A stretch of DNA of 64,000 nt. It comes from Strigamia acuminata (lineage: Eukaryota > Arthropoda > Chilopoda > Geophilomorpha > Linotaeniidae). Positions 9,801 to 18,317 of the stretch are shown in pieces. Below the pieces are notes generated by a model. The model was not told the origin of the DNA and made no database searches. It saw nothing but the letters and a program-made list of their open reading frames with translations. Numbering within the stretch: the first letter of the stretch is position 1; each line of letters opens with the position of its first letter. A program made the position numbers and the translations under genes. The stretch is taken from assembly GCA_949358305.1 (NCBI GenBank), contig OX442322.1:2356001-2420000 (forward strand), in the 5' to 3' direction.

Positions 9801-9909
9801 CTTTGGGTAAGGGACCTCCAGATCGCAAGTGATAGTCGGCGCCTTTACGACTGCCGGCTCTCTTGTTTGCGTCGGAGTCGGAATCTGTTACTCGGGTATT
9901 ATCTGCCAT
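6841..9909 (-). CDS. gag: Gag polyprotein of gypsy element A
   Basis: Structural protein of 1022 codons starting at the ATG at 9909, only 49 nt from the primer-binding site. The N-terminal half is low-complexity, Ser/Arg/Glu-rich, with an RS/RE-type stretch around residues 440-560 (arginine runs such as RRRERERDERR). A capsid-like helical region follows (about 620-850; WYQGLKGVNWDDFLMRF), then one CCHC zinc knuckle (CFKCNQPGHYSNEC) near the C terminus for RNA binding. It ends with KNESKNES and AAKK, encoded by the tandem slip sites. Much longer than many insect gypsy Gags (usually about 400-500), mainly because of the charged N-terminal extension. No stops or frameshifts. Confidence 0.9.
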   Translation of the reverse strand: MADNTRVTDSDSDANKRAGSRKGADYHLRSGGPLPKASAHEARQKRRKPKPDRRSASEASHPSRAETRQRLDETERGEEQSHSKLPRSNRDGETSGNEVLSRNQSPRLTHDTEVGSPKAASPIQKTASNTTANSALNTPVTHSRPASVVSEGHKSNSSSVKRVSSQPYSVSGTLIDAMQLAQAEGVRYTLPTGKITVYETLQIVRAALKAQITIVEGAHAQQLVDSAQFEADAENEARQAIRERRRKLAEREAQALEYGRTQPNPTTPEEVEIVDRALRAHRYAFHSQQEAERAFMARLRRDDPKSVRKPEVSSSELSDESLEGDPKRTPKAKPKPQPERATPATPSKRDASAREQQTRPRMKALDSATNNAITRLVNANNARRNEEQALTSQQQDNPQGTEWQQPVPILKDDESSRRQSHDRTSSRGEGKRDERPKYYRYGNSDSSSDGLESNAPSHHDSERGSGERRRERERDERRERERDDRRRGRKESNSSRRNPPRHSPSPDPSSDPSSNDDRRKEKSSNRRKRSNSPRDREKRRRSENSDHRREEFQDLPRQSAFTDSTGRQYTMGELGRALLGSLKAEGIDLSKRNDRNRSTGDRVKKKYAVSRRDTMSVTGNIRWQFYIQNRFDGSWKAGDRFLDEVIRIKTATKATVGDMLTHGIVELMTGSAREWYQGLKGVNWDDFLMRFDLRYGETPEEVSRKMRGLRQMPGETIMDYDIRARLLFEKAPMEFHATGFNLFFLGGLSEYSQRVLLEERAPTGGSYEEMSAFLFENTIDIEKRYYSALPEAEKAATAKRLKLSAERYGATDKIMRPTEYLSGIMELAEASVGLQIKNKLTSTLPSNPLAAPKKAPTASAMQATLEEVKEGEEAGQDAGKSDEKEEKDDYSTDEEIRSYRDTLSTGCDEEGPLVHLIHRDRAVEEFRARLKPNAGRIPKYFRKNYTPPSKADPEKKKSTEAPRDKSNIRCFKCNQPGHYSNECPRTAKEDAKFDAIMKQMAEIKLAMAKNESKNESAQAAKK
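6868..6886 (-). promoter_or_regulatory. Tandem -1 ribosomal frameshift sites of element A
   Basis: Two copies of the slippery heptamer A_AAA_AAC, at 6880-6886 and 6868-6874, each followed by GAGTC and both in register with the gag frame. The -1 frame is open from either site into pol, and gag ends 27 nt after the second. A_AAA_AAC is a well-known retroviral -1 slip site. The 12-nt duplication is unusual. Confidence 0.8.
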
Positions 9910-9958
9910 TTTTGGGTATGAAAAATGATCTCAAGTTCTATTCGAGTCGTTTAAATCG

Positions 9959-9976
9959 ATCCCGGACAGGCCCCCA
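9959..9976 (-). other. Primer-binding site of element A (tRNA-Pro type)
   Basis: Minus strand reads TGGGGGCCTGTCCGGGAT, two bases after the LTR end. It matches the tRNA-Pro PBS (TGGGGGCTCGTCCGGGAT) at 16 of 18 positions. It fixes the LTR edge and the element's orientation. Confidence 0.8.
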
Positions 9977-9978
9977 CG

Positions 9979-10974
9979 TGTCGCGCTCAACTCTAACTGT
10001 CGCTAACTCGTGGTATGAGTCACTCTCTAATCTCGCAATACCGCTTTACTCAAGCGGTTACCCAAATAATGTGAAACGGCAAACAATGTAAAATGGTAAA
10101 TATAATAAATGTATTTATTATATGGGAATTTACAGGTAAAAGGAATAAAATATGTAAGGGAATAAAGGTAAAAGGTTGGGGATGTGTGAAGTTGTCGGGA
10201 AACTGGTCGAGGTCGTCCTTTGTTGACGCTCTGGATCCAAGATGGCGTCCGCGTGGTAACGTGGTGTCGTCTTGGGCCGGCGTGGCAATGAATGGCGTCC
10301 TCGTCTCACGTTTCTTGTTCGGTCCTTCGGGCTCACGCTGGTCGGGCGCGAGTGAATGCCTAAAAGGTCTTACTTCTGGTCTGTTGTCTAGGTTTAGGGT
10401 TTTTTGTAGGTGTCCGGCGATCACACAGCGGCGGACTCTTCTGGCTCCCGGCGATCACACAGCGGCGGGAACGCTCGTCGTGGTTTTACTGCAGTTTAGG
10501 CTTGTGCGACCGTTTGTCTGCACAACTCGCTAAACTGGAGTGGTGTTTGCTGTTTCTAGCGGGTGTGCTAAAACAGCGCGGTAATCTTATCACGCAGGTT
10601 ACTCTGCGGAGGTTAACACGAATCAAATGTACTCACGAAGAATATATCCTTTGTCCCTGGTCACTCCTAGTGCTTGACTTAGGCCTGATCGGTAGGACGG
10701 TAGATTTCTCGTGTGTTTCTTGTTTGATGGTTGTGTTGGTTCTGCCCGCTCAGTGCAAGGCACATTCCTTTGCACAAAGCGGGGTTGACAGGTGACCAGA
10801 ATCACCCAATGGTGGGGTGGACGAGCCATCCCCACTCCCTCAGGGCAGACGCCTGTCCATTGACTAGATGTCAATGCACTGAGGGAAGGGAGACGCGCTT
10901 GCGGCTCCCCTTACACCCGAAACGAGGTCACGAGAGAAACTCTTCGTTGACCCCGGTCCAGTCGGGTCACAACA
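9979..10974 (-). repeat. 5' LTR of gypsy element A (outer edge approximate)
   Basis: The inner edge is fixed by the PBS: the plus strand starts TGTCGCGC at 9979. The outer edge is inferred from TG..CA rules: the plus strand reaches GGGTCACAACA at 10964-10974, so the LTR would begin TGTTGTGACCC in element orientation; 10971 is an alternative end. The partner LTR lies beyond the window's left edge, so length (about 996 bp) and age cannot be checked. It contains CCAAGATGGCGTCC (10237-10250), a YY1-like motif, and an imperfect repeat of GGCGATCACACAGCGGCGG around 10416-10466. Confidence 0.6.
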
Positions 10975-12269
10975 ATTCCATCACTGTGAGTTGTTCATGT
11001 TAAATTTTGGCCAAGTTTTTGTCAAAATTCCATGAATTTTCGTTCATCTTATCCTGCTGATCGATTACTCGCTCCAATCCAAGATGGCCGACCTCGTTTC
11101 TTCACGCCGCTCACCCACTGATTTTTGTGGTTTTTCAACGATTTGCAACGGATTTCAACGCTGACAAATTTCGTGGGCATACTACAGGTGTAGTTGGAGC
11201 ATTGTGAGTACTTTTTGGAATTTAATTCCGTCGATTTTCGCCGATGATCACCGCAGACGCGCTCGATCGAGATGTATCAAGTTCCGAGTGATTTTCGCGA
11301 CCTAATTCGAGGGATTTCCGAATTATTCACGATGCCTGCGTGTCAAAATGACCGCCAGCAATGCTTGCCCACTGCCAAGAAACAGTTGTGAGTCGTTGAT
11401 CAAGATTTTCGCCGATTTTTTGCGATAATTTTCGCCTGTGATGCGCCGAGTTTGAGCGCGCACATTGCCGAGGTTTTTATCGCAAATTGCGCCGATTTTC
11501 GAGTGTTTCTTCGATACAGTGTTGTGCCTACAGTTATTTTGGATTTTATACGTGTTCTCACACGTACAGTGAGTACTTTTGGATTGATTTGTGTACTTTT
11601 TACGATGTTTTCGGGTCAATTTCGTCCCGCACACGTAAAGTGATGAGTGAACATTTCTATGATCGCCGTGTTTCCTGCTTCACATCGCTAATTTGCTTCA
11701 TTTGAGCATTTTTCTGATTATTTTATATATTTTTCAGACATTTTCTGCATTTTTACGTGGAATTTTCGTCGATTTTCATCCAGAATTTTACCGTACGACG
11801 TGTACGAAGCGGCAGACGTTTGCCAACCATTTTACTGAGAGTTTCGAGGATTTTCGTCGAGTATCCCAAGAGATTCTGCGAGATTCTCCTCATTTTCTTC
11901 CTTATTTTTCGTGAAACTTTGTTAAATATTAAGTTTCGTAAAACTTTGTATAAGATTAAGGCTTTTGGTAGGGACCTGGTGTAGGATCCTGGATTTGTAT
12001 TTGTTAGTGGATTTAATTGCCCTAACAGATACAAATCTTTGCCTCGGTCATTGCACTTTGACCGTTGTATTAATTTGCCGTACCCGACAGTGGAGTATCC
12101 GGGGGCCATAGGGCCATTATTTCCCGACAACTCCTAAACGGCCACTGTTTAGTTGGGTTGGCTAGCAACCTGAATAGCCCAATTCTGGTTTTCCGCCTCG
12201 AACAACGATACCGCGCGTTCTCCTGTCACCTCGACCAAACTTTTCGCAGAACCGCTCACTTATATCGTC
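10975..12269 (+). other. Gene-less stretch upstream of copia element B
   Basis: No protein I can support. It should contain the 5' LTR and leader of B, but the sequence of B's 3' LTR (16823-17102) does not reappear here. It holds several GTGAGT donor-like motifs about 180-210 nt apart (10985, 11199, 11388, 11570), repeated GATTTTCGCCGAT blocks, a YY1-like site (CCAAGATGGCCG, near 11079) and a palindromic GGTTGGCTAGCAACC (12156-12170). Either B has a long unmatched leader or its 5' end was replaced. Confidence 0.35.
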
Positions 12270-14897
12270 ATGGCGGATTCCGGCAAATCTCACCAATTTT
12301 CAATTCCACGACTGAACTCCGATAACTACGAATCTTGGTCCCGAAATATCCAATTTTTGCTCTTGGAAAAAGGAGTAGATGATTTCATCTCAGAGAATCC
12401 TCCGGTCAAAGACGAAGCCTGGGATCAGCCTCGAAAACAGCTTCACGACGACCGTTCAAACCGTGCAAAAGCCTTGCTTGGCTTGTTTGTCGAGTCCCAA
12501 TATCAGGACATTGTTCTTGCTGCGGACTCCGCACGTGACGCCTGGGTAGCCTTGAAAGCGACATTTCAGCCGACTTCTCTTGCCCGAATTGCTAAACTCC
12601 GCCGAGATTTCCTGATGATGCGTTTACTTCCGAATGAAGACATGTCAGTTTTCATTAGCCGTGTCACCAAAGCCCGTGCCGTTTTGAAGGACTTGGAAGT
12701 CATATTTTCGGATTCGGATGTCGCTTATCAACTTTTGGATTTGTTACCAGATTCGTACGAGGCGACCGTGCAAACGATTTACCATTGGTCTAAAGCGGAT
12801 TTCACATTAAAGGGAGTCTCCGACCATCTTCTCTCCGAATTTAATCGTTTGAAGATGAAGAATGCAGATTCGGGGTCATCGACTAGTTTACAGTCAGCGA
12901 GTTCGTCTTCGAGTGCACCGACGAGAGTTTTCAAGCCCTTGTCACAAATTCAGTGCTTTAATTGCAAGGAAATGGGACACTATGCGAACAAGTGCCCCAA
13001 ACCTCGAGTCCAGGGCGTTGCCTCTTCCAACTCGTCTACCAATCGTGGTCGCCGATCTTCGTCTCGGAACCGCAAAAGTGGACGCGGTAATGCAACACCA
13101 CCTGCCCCGAGTGCTCAAAGTGTTTCAAGTGCAAGGTCCGGTTTAGGTTTCTTTGCACGGTCAGAATCCAACGTCGCATCGACTTCGTCTTTGGAATGGC
13201 GAATTGATTCGGGTTCATCTGGTCACGTGTGTTGCCGTCGTGATTCTTTTTCGACGTACAAGCCCGTTTCGAATTATTTCATCATTTTAGGTGAAGGCCG
13301 TTCACGAGTTGATGGTATAGGTGACGTGGTTTTGCGGATTGGTCGTGGTGGCGCGAAAGGAGAATTTCCCGTCACAATGCATAATGTTCTTCATGCCCCC
13401 GCTTTTTCGCGTAATTTAGTCAGTTTGTCAAAAATTGATCGCGCCGGACTACATTTTGTGGCTTCAAATGGTTTAATGACCATTTTTGATCCGTCCGACA
13501 AAGCCAAACAATTTCTTTTGCATGCCAAACTGAAGGATGATTTATATTCCCTTCAGCATGTCTTGCCCGCAGATTCTACATCTGCGCCGCTTCCTGCGCT
13601 TACGGCCACCTCAGTGGTCAAGCCGGTCCTCTCTGCGCAGACTATAAAGCCTGCTCGGCATGTCACTTTTGCCGAGGGACCTGCTTTATCCCCTCCTTGT
13701 AAACCCCCGAAGGGGAAGTTATCCGATTTAGAGCTTTGGCACCGGAGATTTGGGCATTTTAATACCGAAGGTTTACACTTTTTAGCGAAATCTCCGAATG
13801 CTTCCGGAATCGATATTTCGACTTCCGCATTTCCGGCATGTGCCGTGTGTGCTCGTTCTAAATCCACCCGAGCCTCGTTTCCGAGTGCAAAGAATAGAAT
13901 TTCCAGTAAGAAGCCTTTGGATTTAATCCATATGGACGTTTGGGGAAATTCCCCAACTACTTCCGTGGGTGGCGCTCGTTATTTATTAACGATCGTGGAT
14001 GACTTTTCTCGCTATTCCTTTGTTGTCCCTATGAAAACGAAGGGGGAAGTTTTTGAAGTTTTTAAGCTTTTCCATGCTCGGATGGAAACATTATGGGGGG
14101 CTGGCTGCATTAAAGCAGTCAGAACTGATAACGGGATGGAATTTTGCTCTAAAAATTTCGAAAATTTCTTGCTCCAGCGTGGCATCAAGGCACAGCGCAC
14201 GAATGTTTATACACCTGAGCAGAATGGCGTCGCGGAACGCCTTAACCGCACCTTATTTGAGGGCGTGCGTTCCTTGTTTTTGATGTCATCTTTGCCTCGA
14301 GAGTTGTGGGCTGAGCTCGCGGTTTCAATGATTTATCTCAAAAATCGCTTTCCACATAAATCTCTGAATAACCTTGTCCCCTATTGTCTGTGGTACAACA
14401 AGGCTGTTCCACTCAAGCACTTAAAAGTGATTGGGTCAAGGTGTTTTGTGCACATACCACAACATGTCCGTGGTTCAAAATTCGAGTCTAGAGCCTGGAC
14501 AGGTGTCGTTGTTGGCTATGCTTTGCGCACGCGAGGTTATCGCGTGTGGTGCCCTAAGCGCCGTGCGGTGTTTGAATCAAAGCATGTTCGTTTTGATGAA
14601 AACTGCATGTGGGGACATCCTCGTTTTTATGAGGGTACTGAGGTAACTGATGAGGGAGCTATATCGGTGACATTAGATTCGGATTTCGATTCCGATCCAC
14701 CTCTTCCTCCACCTCCTCCTCAACGTCCCCCCAATCTTCCTCCGCCTTCTTATCCTCCTCCACCTTCTTATCCTCCTCCTCCACCGCCTGTGGTTACTCG
14801 ACCTTCGGCGCAAGCGCATCCGTTGCCTACACCTCCTACTATTGCCTCGCCACTAAATCAGCCTCAGCCTTCTACTTCGGCTGTGGGGGGCAAGTAG
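12270..14897 (+). CDS. Copia element B: Gag, protease, integrase part
   Basis: First 875 codons of a Ty1/copia polyprotein. Gag is the UBN2-like type (opening MADSGKSHQFSIPRLNSDNYESWS), followed by a CCHC knuckle (CFNCKEMGHYANKC, about residue 229), protease (WRIDSGSSGH, about 308), and integrase with an HHCC finger (LWHRRFGH and CAVC) and DDE motifs (IHMDVWG, RTDNGMEF, NGVAERLNRT). A Pro-rich linker with repeated PPPSYPPP follows (about 800-870) and ends in a TAG at 14895-14897. The same frame continues after the stop into reverse transcriptase. Everything else is open, so this is a recently mutated copy or one that uses the stop. The polyprotein order PR-IN-RT-RH is the copia hallmark. Confidence 0.9.
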   Translation: MADSGKSHQFSIPRLNSDNYESWSRNIQFLLLEKGVDDFISENPPVKDEAWDQPRKQLHDDRSNRAKALLGLFVESQYQDIVLAADSARDAWVALKATFQPTSLARIAKLRRDFLMMRLLPNEDMSVFISRVTKARAVLKDLEVIFSDSDVAYQLLDLLPDSYEATVQTIYHWSKADFTLKGVSDHLLSEFNRLKMKNADSGSSTSLQSASSSSSAPTRVFKPLSQIQCFNCKEMGHYANKCPKPRVQGVASSNSSTNRGRRSSSRNRKSGRGNATPPAPSAQSVSSARSGLGFFARSESNVASTSSLEWRIDSGSSGHVCCRRDSFSTYKPVSNYFIILGEGRSRVDGIGDVVLRIGRGGAKGEFPVTMHNVLHAPAFSRNLVSLSKIDRAGLHFVASNGLMTIFDPSDKAKQFLLHAKLKDDLYSLQHVLPADSTSAPLPALTATSVVKPVLSAQTIKPARHVTFAEGPALSPPCKPPKGKLSDLELWHRRFGHFNTEGLHFLAKSPNASGIDISTSAFPACAVCARSKSTRASFPSAKNRISSKKPLDLIHMDVWGNSPTTSVGGARYLLTIVDDFSRYSFVVPMKTKGEVFEVFKLFHARMETLWGAGCIKAVRTDNGMEFCSKNFENFLLQRGIKAQRTNVYTPEQNGVAERLNRTLFEGVRSLFLMSSLPRELWAELAVSMIYLKNRFPHKSLNNLVPYCLWYNKAVPLKHLKVIGSRCFVHIPQHVRGSKFESRAWTGVVVGYALRTRGYRVWCPKRRAVFESKHVRFDENCMWGHPRFYEGTEVTDEGAISVTLDSDFDSDPPLPPPPPQRPPNLPPPSYPPPPSYPPPPPPVVTRPSAQAHPLPTPPTIASPLNQPQPSTSAVGGK

Positions 14898-16754
14898 TGG
14901 ACTCGCTCCGAGGTGATTCGGCAGTCTGGTGCGACTATGGGAAACACTGATGTGTATTTTTATCCCCCGGATCATACCAGATTACGGAGTCATGTTGACG
15001 TTGCGCAATATTGCGCAGATCATCGATTGACATATGACCGTGATAATTTTGACTTTTGCACCCGGAACGTGCCTGTTTGCACGGTTGATCCCCCTCCGGC
15101 AGATCCAACTGCTTTTCCTCTTCCTAGTCCTACGGCTTCAGAAGATGAAGCATTAGGGGATTGCTATTCTGCTACACCACGGTACGCGCACTCCTTATTT
15201 GCCCAGGTTCCTCGCACCTATAAGGAAGCTATTGCAAGTCCCGACCGTGTCCATTGGCAGAAAGCCATGGAGGAAGAGCTTTCACTCTTCCGTGAGCGAG
15301 GTGTTTACGAAGAGGTTGAGAAACCTCCTTCTAATGTGAACATTGTGGGGAATAAATGGGTTTACTACATCAAGCGCGATGCAGAAGGCGTCGTGCGCCG
15401 TTTTAGAGCGATGTTGGTTGCCCAGGGCTTTAGCCAAAAGTTCGGAGTCGACTATTCCGAGGTTTTCAGTCCCGTGGTTAACTATGTGCTTATACGCCTG
15501 TTTTTCGTGCTTCTAGTAGTCGTTTTAGGCTGGCTAGATGCACATCTCGATGTCAAGGGTGCTTATTTATATGGCAACTTAGATGAAGCTATCTTCATGA
15601 GAATTCCTAAGGGCTGGGAAACTCCTCAGAATGCCGGTAAGGTATGGAGGCTTCATAAGGCCCTTTACGGCCTTCATCAGAGCGGACGGCAATGGAATTT
15701 CCGCCTAGTTGAGGCTTTGCTAGGGATTAATTTCCACAAGCTTCTTGGGATTAATGGCGTATTTGTTTCCAACACTTATGATGCTGTCATCCTTGTTTAT
15801 GTTGATGACATGGTACTTTTCACCAAAGGACAAGATCCGCGTGATCGAACTGTTAAGGCCCTTCGTGCAATTTTCACAATAACAGATTTAGGTCCGGTAT
15901 CAAAGTTGTTGGGCGTCCAATTTGATCGCGATGGTGGTAAAATCTGCATTCATCAGCGCGATTACATTGATAAGATTGCTGAAGGATACGGAATTTCCTC
16001 CGAGCATTTGTGCAAAGTCCCGATTGCCGTAGGCACGATGGTCAATTGTGCTAGAGATGGTGAACGTGTTTTGAGGGATGATGAATTCCCATATCGGTCT
16101 CTTATTGGGTCTCTGCTCTTTCTAGCTTCTCGAACGCGTCTCGATATCCTCTTTCCAGTTATTCTTATGTCGCAATATAACACGTGTTTCACTGGAAGGC
16201 ACGTGGCCCTTTTGCTACAGATCCTCCAGTATGTGAAGAATACGCGGGAATATTCAATTCAGCTTTCCGCGGTCACTGGAGATATTCTATCAGGGCACTC
16301 CGATGCTTCTTGGATCTCAGATCGAGATACAAGAAAGAGCTTCGGAGGTTATACAATTTCGGTGTTCGGGGTTCCCATTTCCTGGGGTTGCTGTAAGCAA
16401 CGCTATTGCGCCTTGTCCATTATGGAAGCGGAATTCCTTGCTCTTCTGGACGGCGCAAAGGAAATTGTCTGGCTTCATGGCGCGATTGAGCGGACCCGGA
16501 TTTTTCAACTTCCGGCCCCAACCATGTTCTCCGATTGTCTATCGACGATTTTTTTCACCCGCAATGATATAGAGAATCGGAGGACAAAGCACATTGACGT
16601 GAAATTCTTTTTCCTGCGGGATTGGCTAAATGAGGGTGTTTTTGTTTTGAGGAAAGTTTCAGGTGAATTAAACCCTGCGGACATCTTCACAAAATTTTTC
16701 TCGCCCGCCCGCATTCGATATTTATGTCAACATTTTTACAGTAGTTTGCGATAG
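14898..16754 (+). CDS. Copia element B: reverse transcriptase and RNase H part
   Basis: In-frame continuation of the B polyprotein after the TAG; the first ATG is at 14913. It holds the copia RT (LDVKGAYLYGNLDE, YGLHQSGRQWN, catalytic YVDDMVLF) and the RNase H domain (SGHSDASW, ALSIMEAEFLAL), ending with the usual copia tail (LNPADIFTKF). About 617 codons with no stop or frameshift. Without readthrough or another start, no enzyme would be made from the upstream ATG. The join lies in the linker between integrase and RT, so a TAG there would split the polyprotein at a domain border. Confidence 0.88.
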   Translation, partial: WTRSEVIRQSGATMGNTDVYFYPPDHTRLRSHVDVAQYCADHRLTYDRDNFDFCTRNVPVCTVDPPPADPTAFPLPSPTASEDEALGDCYSATPRYAHSLFAQVPRTYKEAIASPDRVHWQKAMEEELSLFRERGVYEEVEKPPSNVNIVGNKWVYYIKRDAEGVVRRFRAMLVAQGFSQKFGVDYSEVFSPVVNYVLIRLFFVLLVVVLGWLDAHLDVKGAYLYGNLDEAIFMRIPKGWETPQNAGKVWRLHKALYGLHQSGRQWNFRLVEALLGINFHKLLGINGVFVSNTYDAVILVYVDDMVLFTKGQDPRDRTVKALRAIFTITDLGPVSKLLGVQFDRDGGKICIHQRDYIDKIAEGYGISSEHLCKVPIAVGTMVNCARDGERVLRDDEFPYRSLIGSLLFLASRTRLDILFPVILMSQYNTCFTGRHVALLLQILQYVKNTREYSIQLSAVTGDILSGHSDASWISDRDTRKSFGGYTISVFGVPISWGCCKQRYCALSIMEAEFLALLDGAKEIVWLHGAIERTRIFQLPAPTMFSDCLSTIFFTRNDIENRRTKHIDVKFFFLRDWLNEGVFVLRKVSGELNPADIFTKFFSPARIRYLCQHFYSSLR

Positions 16755-16822
16755 GTTTTCGCATTTACTTTTGTTATATCTTGTTATATGATTGAGTCAT
16801 GTCTCGGAGAATGGGGGGCTAC

Positions 16823-17102
16823 TGTTGGCTTTTGTTCTCCGAGATTTGTGATATGCAATTGATTATTGATGTTACACATGTTTGATTTGTAATTATTTAT
16901 GATTTTATAGTTTATTATCATGTAAACATTGATGTATCAATTGGATTACCGTAGTTGGAGTTGTTTTTTAACTGCTTAGCAACTGTTGTTATTACTTGTT
17001 CTCTTGTTGTTGATTTTTCTCCATGCTTGCATGAGATGATTAAATCTTGTTCTTTTACTCACTTTTGGCCTGGAATTTGTTCATCAATCCATACTTTTAA
17101 CA
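16823..17102 (+). repeat. Likely 3' LTR of copia element B
   Basis: After the purine-rich tract GGAGAATGGGGGGCTAC the sequence begins TGTTGGCTTTTG and can end at CTTTTAACA (17102), giving TGTT..AACA ends and 280 bp, normal for copia LTRs. It runs directly into the third-gene fragment, so B seems to have landed in or next to that gene. No 5' partner with this sequence is present, so the right edge is a proposal. Confidence 0.5.
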
Positions 17103-17964
17103 GAGCCCAACATTGCTTCTCGTTTGGCTTAATCCCCTTGACGACGTGGGGTTGAACCTCCTTTCTCCAGGGCTCCAAACGCGGTCGCGTCTTTCGTCCA
17201 CGACAATTGGGGCAACGCATCAATGAGGAACCGGCAGACGCACCGCAGCACCACCCGCAGCCGACGCAAAACGGGCAAATCGTCTCTGTTGCCTGGTCTG
17301 TCACGATGTTATCGTGCAGAATTCCTGCGGCCATGTCACGCTCGCACTGTTCTTTGCGCAGACGGGCCTTCTCGTCCTTCTTTCTCGCCTTATTGGCCGC
17401 TCGGTACTCGCGGTTGCGAGAAACAGGCTCCGAAAAACGTAAAGCGCCCGGTGGCGGCTCATTCCAGCCGTATTCAGATGCCGAAGATTCAGCACCGGCA
17501 GGAAGACGCACAACAGACGTTGATTGTCCCGCCACAGTCAATGCAGCCGCATTCGACGTGTTGGCGACGGTGGGCGCCACGCTTGCAGTTGGTGGCCGAA
17601 ATTCTGGTGAATGCGGGGCCAACGGGACGTTGATAGTGTTCGCGGGCGGATATGCCACCTGGGCCAACGGGGCCAATTGTGCCGACTCATAAACGGTTGG
17701 CTGCGCAGATGTGGACGGGGCCTGCATCATCGAATTCAAATCGAGTGGAAGTCCGTCCGGATGGACGCTCAACCAATTTAGCGTTGCGAGTTGCAGCGGC
17801 GTCAGGGCGTACATCGAGGCGGGCGCCGTCGGTATCGGTTGGGCCCTCATGTATGCACGTTCTGCCGAACGACGCTGTTCGTCACTAGACGAAGTCGATG
17901 AGCTCGAGCTTTCATGACGGTGACGTCGATGACTCCGTTTTGAACGGTGTTTACCACCTCCCAT
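17059..17964 (-). pseudogene. Truncated third gene related to ORF3 of element C
   Basis: Minus-strand frame of about 300 codons with the same layout as the gene at 28379: MGGGKHRSKRSH, a Ser/Arg-rich stretch, a hydrophobic helix (LTPLQLATLNWLSVHP), a Pro/Ala linker, and the Cys-rich core (CPFCVGCGWCCG, MRCPNCRG). In the core, 63 of 69 residues equal those of ORF3-C. Homology stops after KQCWA near 17107; the last residues come from copia B's LTR, so the C-terminal third is missing. The start is the ATG at 17964, preceded by GCTTGTGCAG, a splice-acceptor-like end, and the LTR of element C begins just 10 nt upstream. It belonged to another C-like element in the opposite orientation. Confidence 0.8.
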
Positions 17965-18144
17965 CTGCACAAGCTGTGACGGTTATAAAACCGTATTATC
18001 CAATGTTCACACTAGATGGCGCTGTTTATCTAACGCGCGCAGTTTAAACTCGATAAAGTTGCGAGTTATATTAAATAGTTAATATAATATTGCGAATAAA
18101 ATATACAGTATTTTATTAAACCTGATTAAGTATTATTTACTTGA

Positions 18145-18186
18145 GATATTGATTCTATCGAATCAATATCCTGTTGTACTTACCTT
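18145..18186 (-). promoter_or_regulatory. Conserved U3 hairpin plus antisense splice donor
   Basis: GATATTGATTC (18145-18155), loop TATC, GAATCAATATC (18160-18170): an 11-bp perfect stem. Eight bases on lies ACTTACCTT (18178-18186), which on the minus strand reads AAG|GTAAGT. The same pair recurs in the other C LTR (30767-30792 and 30799-30807) and, in reverse orientation, at 37923-37966 and 58225-58267. The donor alone persists at 56412-56420 and 61462-61470. Confidence 0.7.
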
Positions 18187-18306
18187 TTGAAGAGATCCAA
18201 TCGGACTCTTCTGGACCCAGTTCAATATTAGGTCCGGACTAGTGATCCACGAATCCATGGATTCTGCCGTCTGATTGGCTGTCGCTAATCTGATTGTTCT
18301 CTCGAA

Positions 18307-18317
18307 CTATATAAGCT
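18307..18317 (+). promoter_or_regulatory. TATA box of the element C LTR
   Basis: CTATATAAGCT, repeated at about 30928 in the 3' LTR inside a conserved block (AACTATATAAGCTCTGGTTT). The position, after U3 and before the conserved middle, suits the core promoter of the element. Confidence 0.6.
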
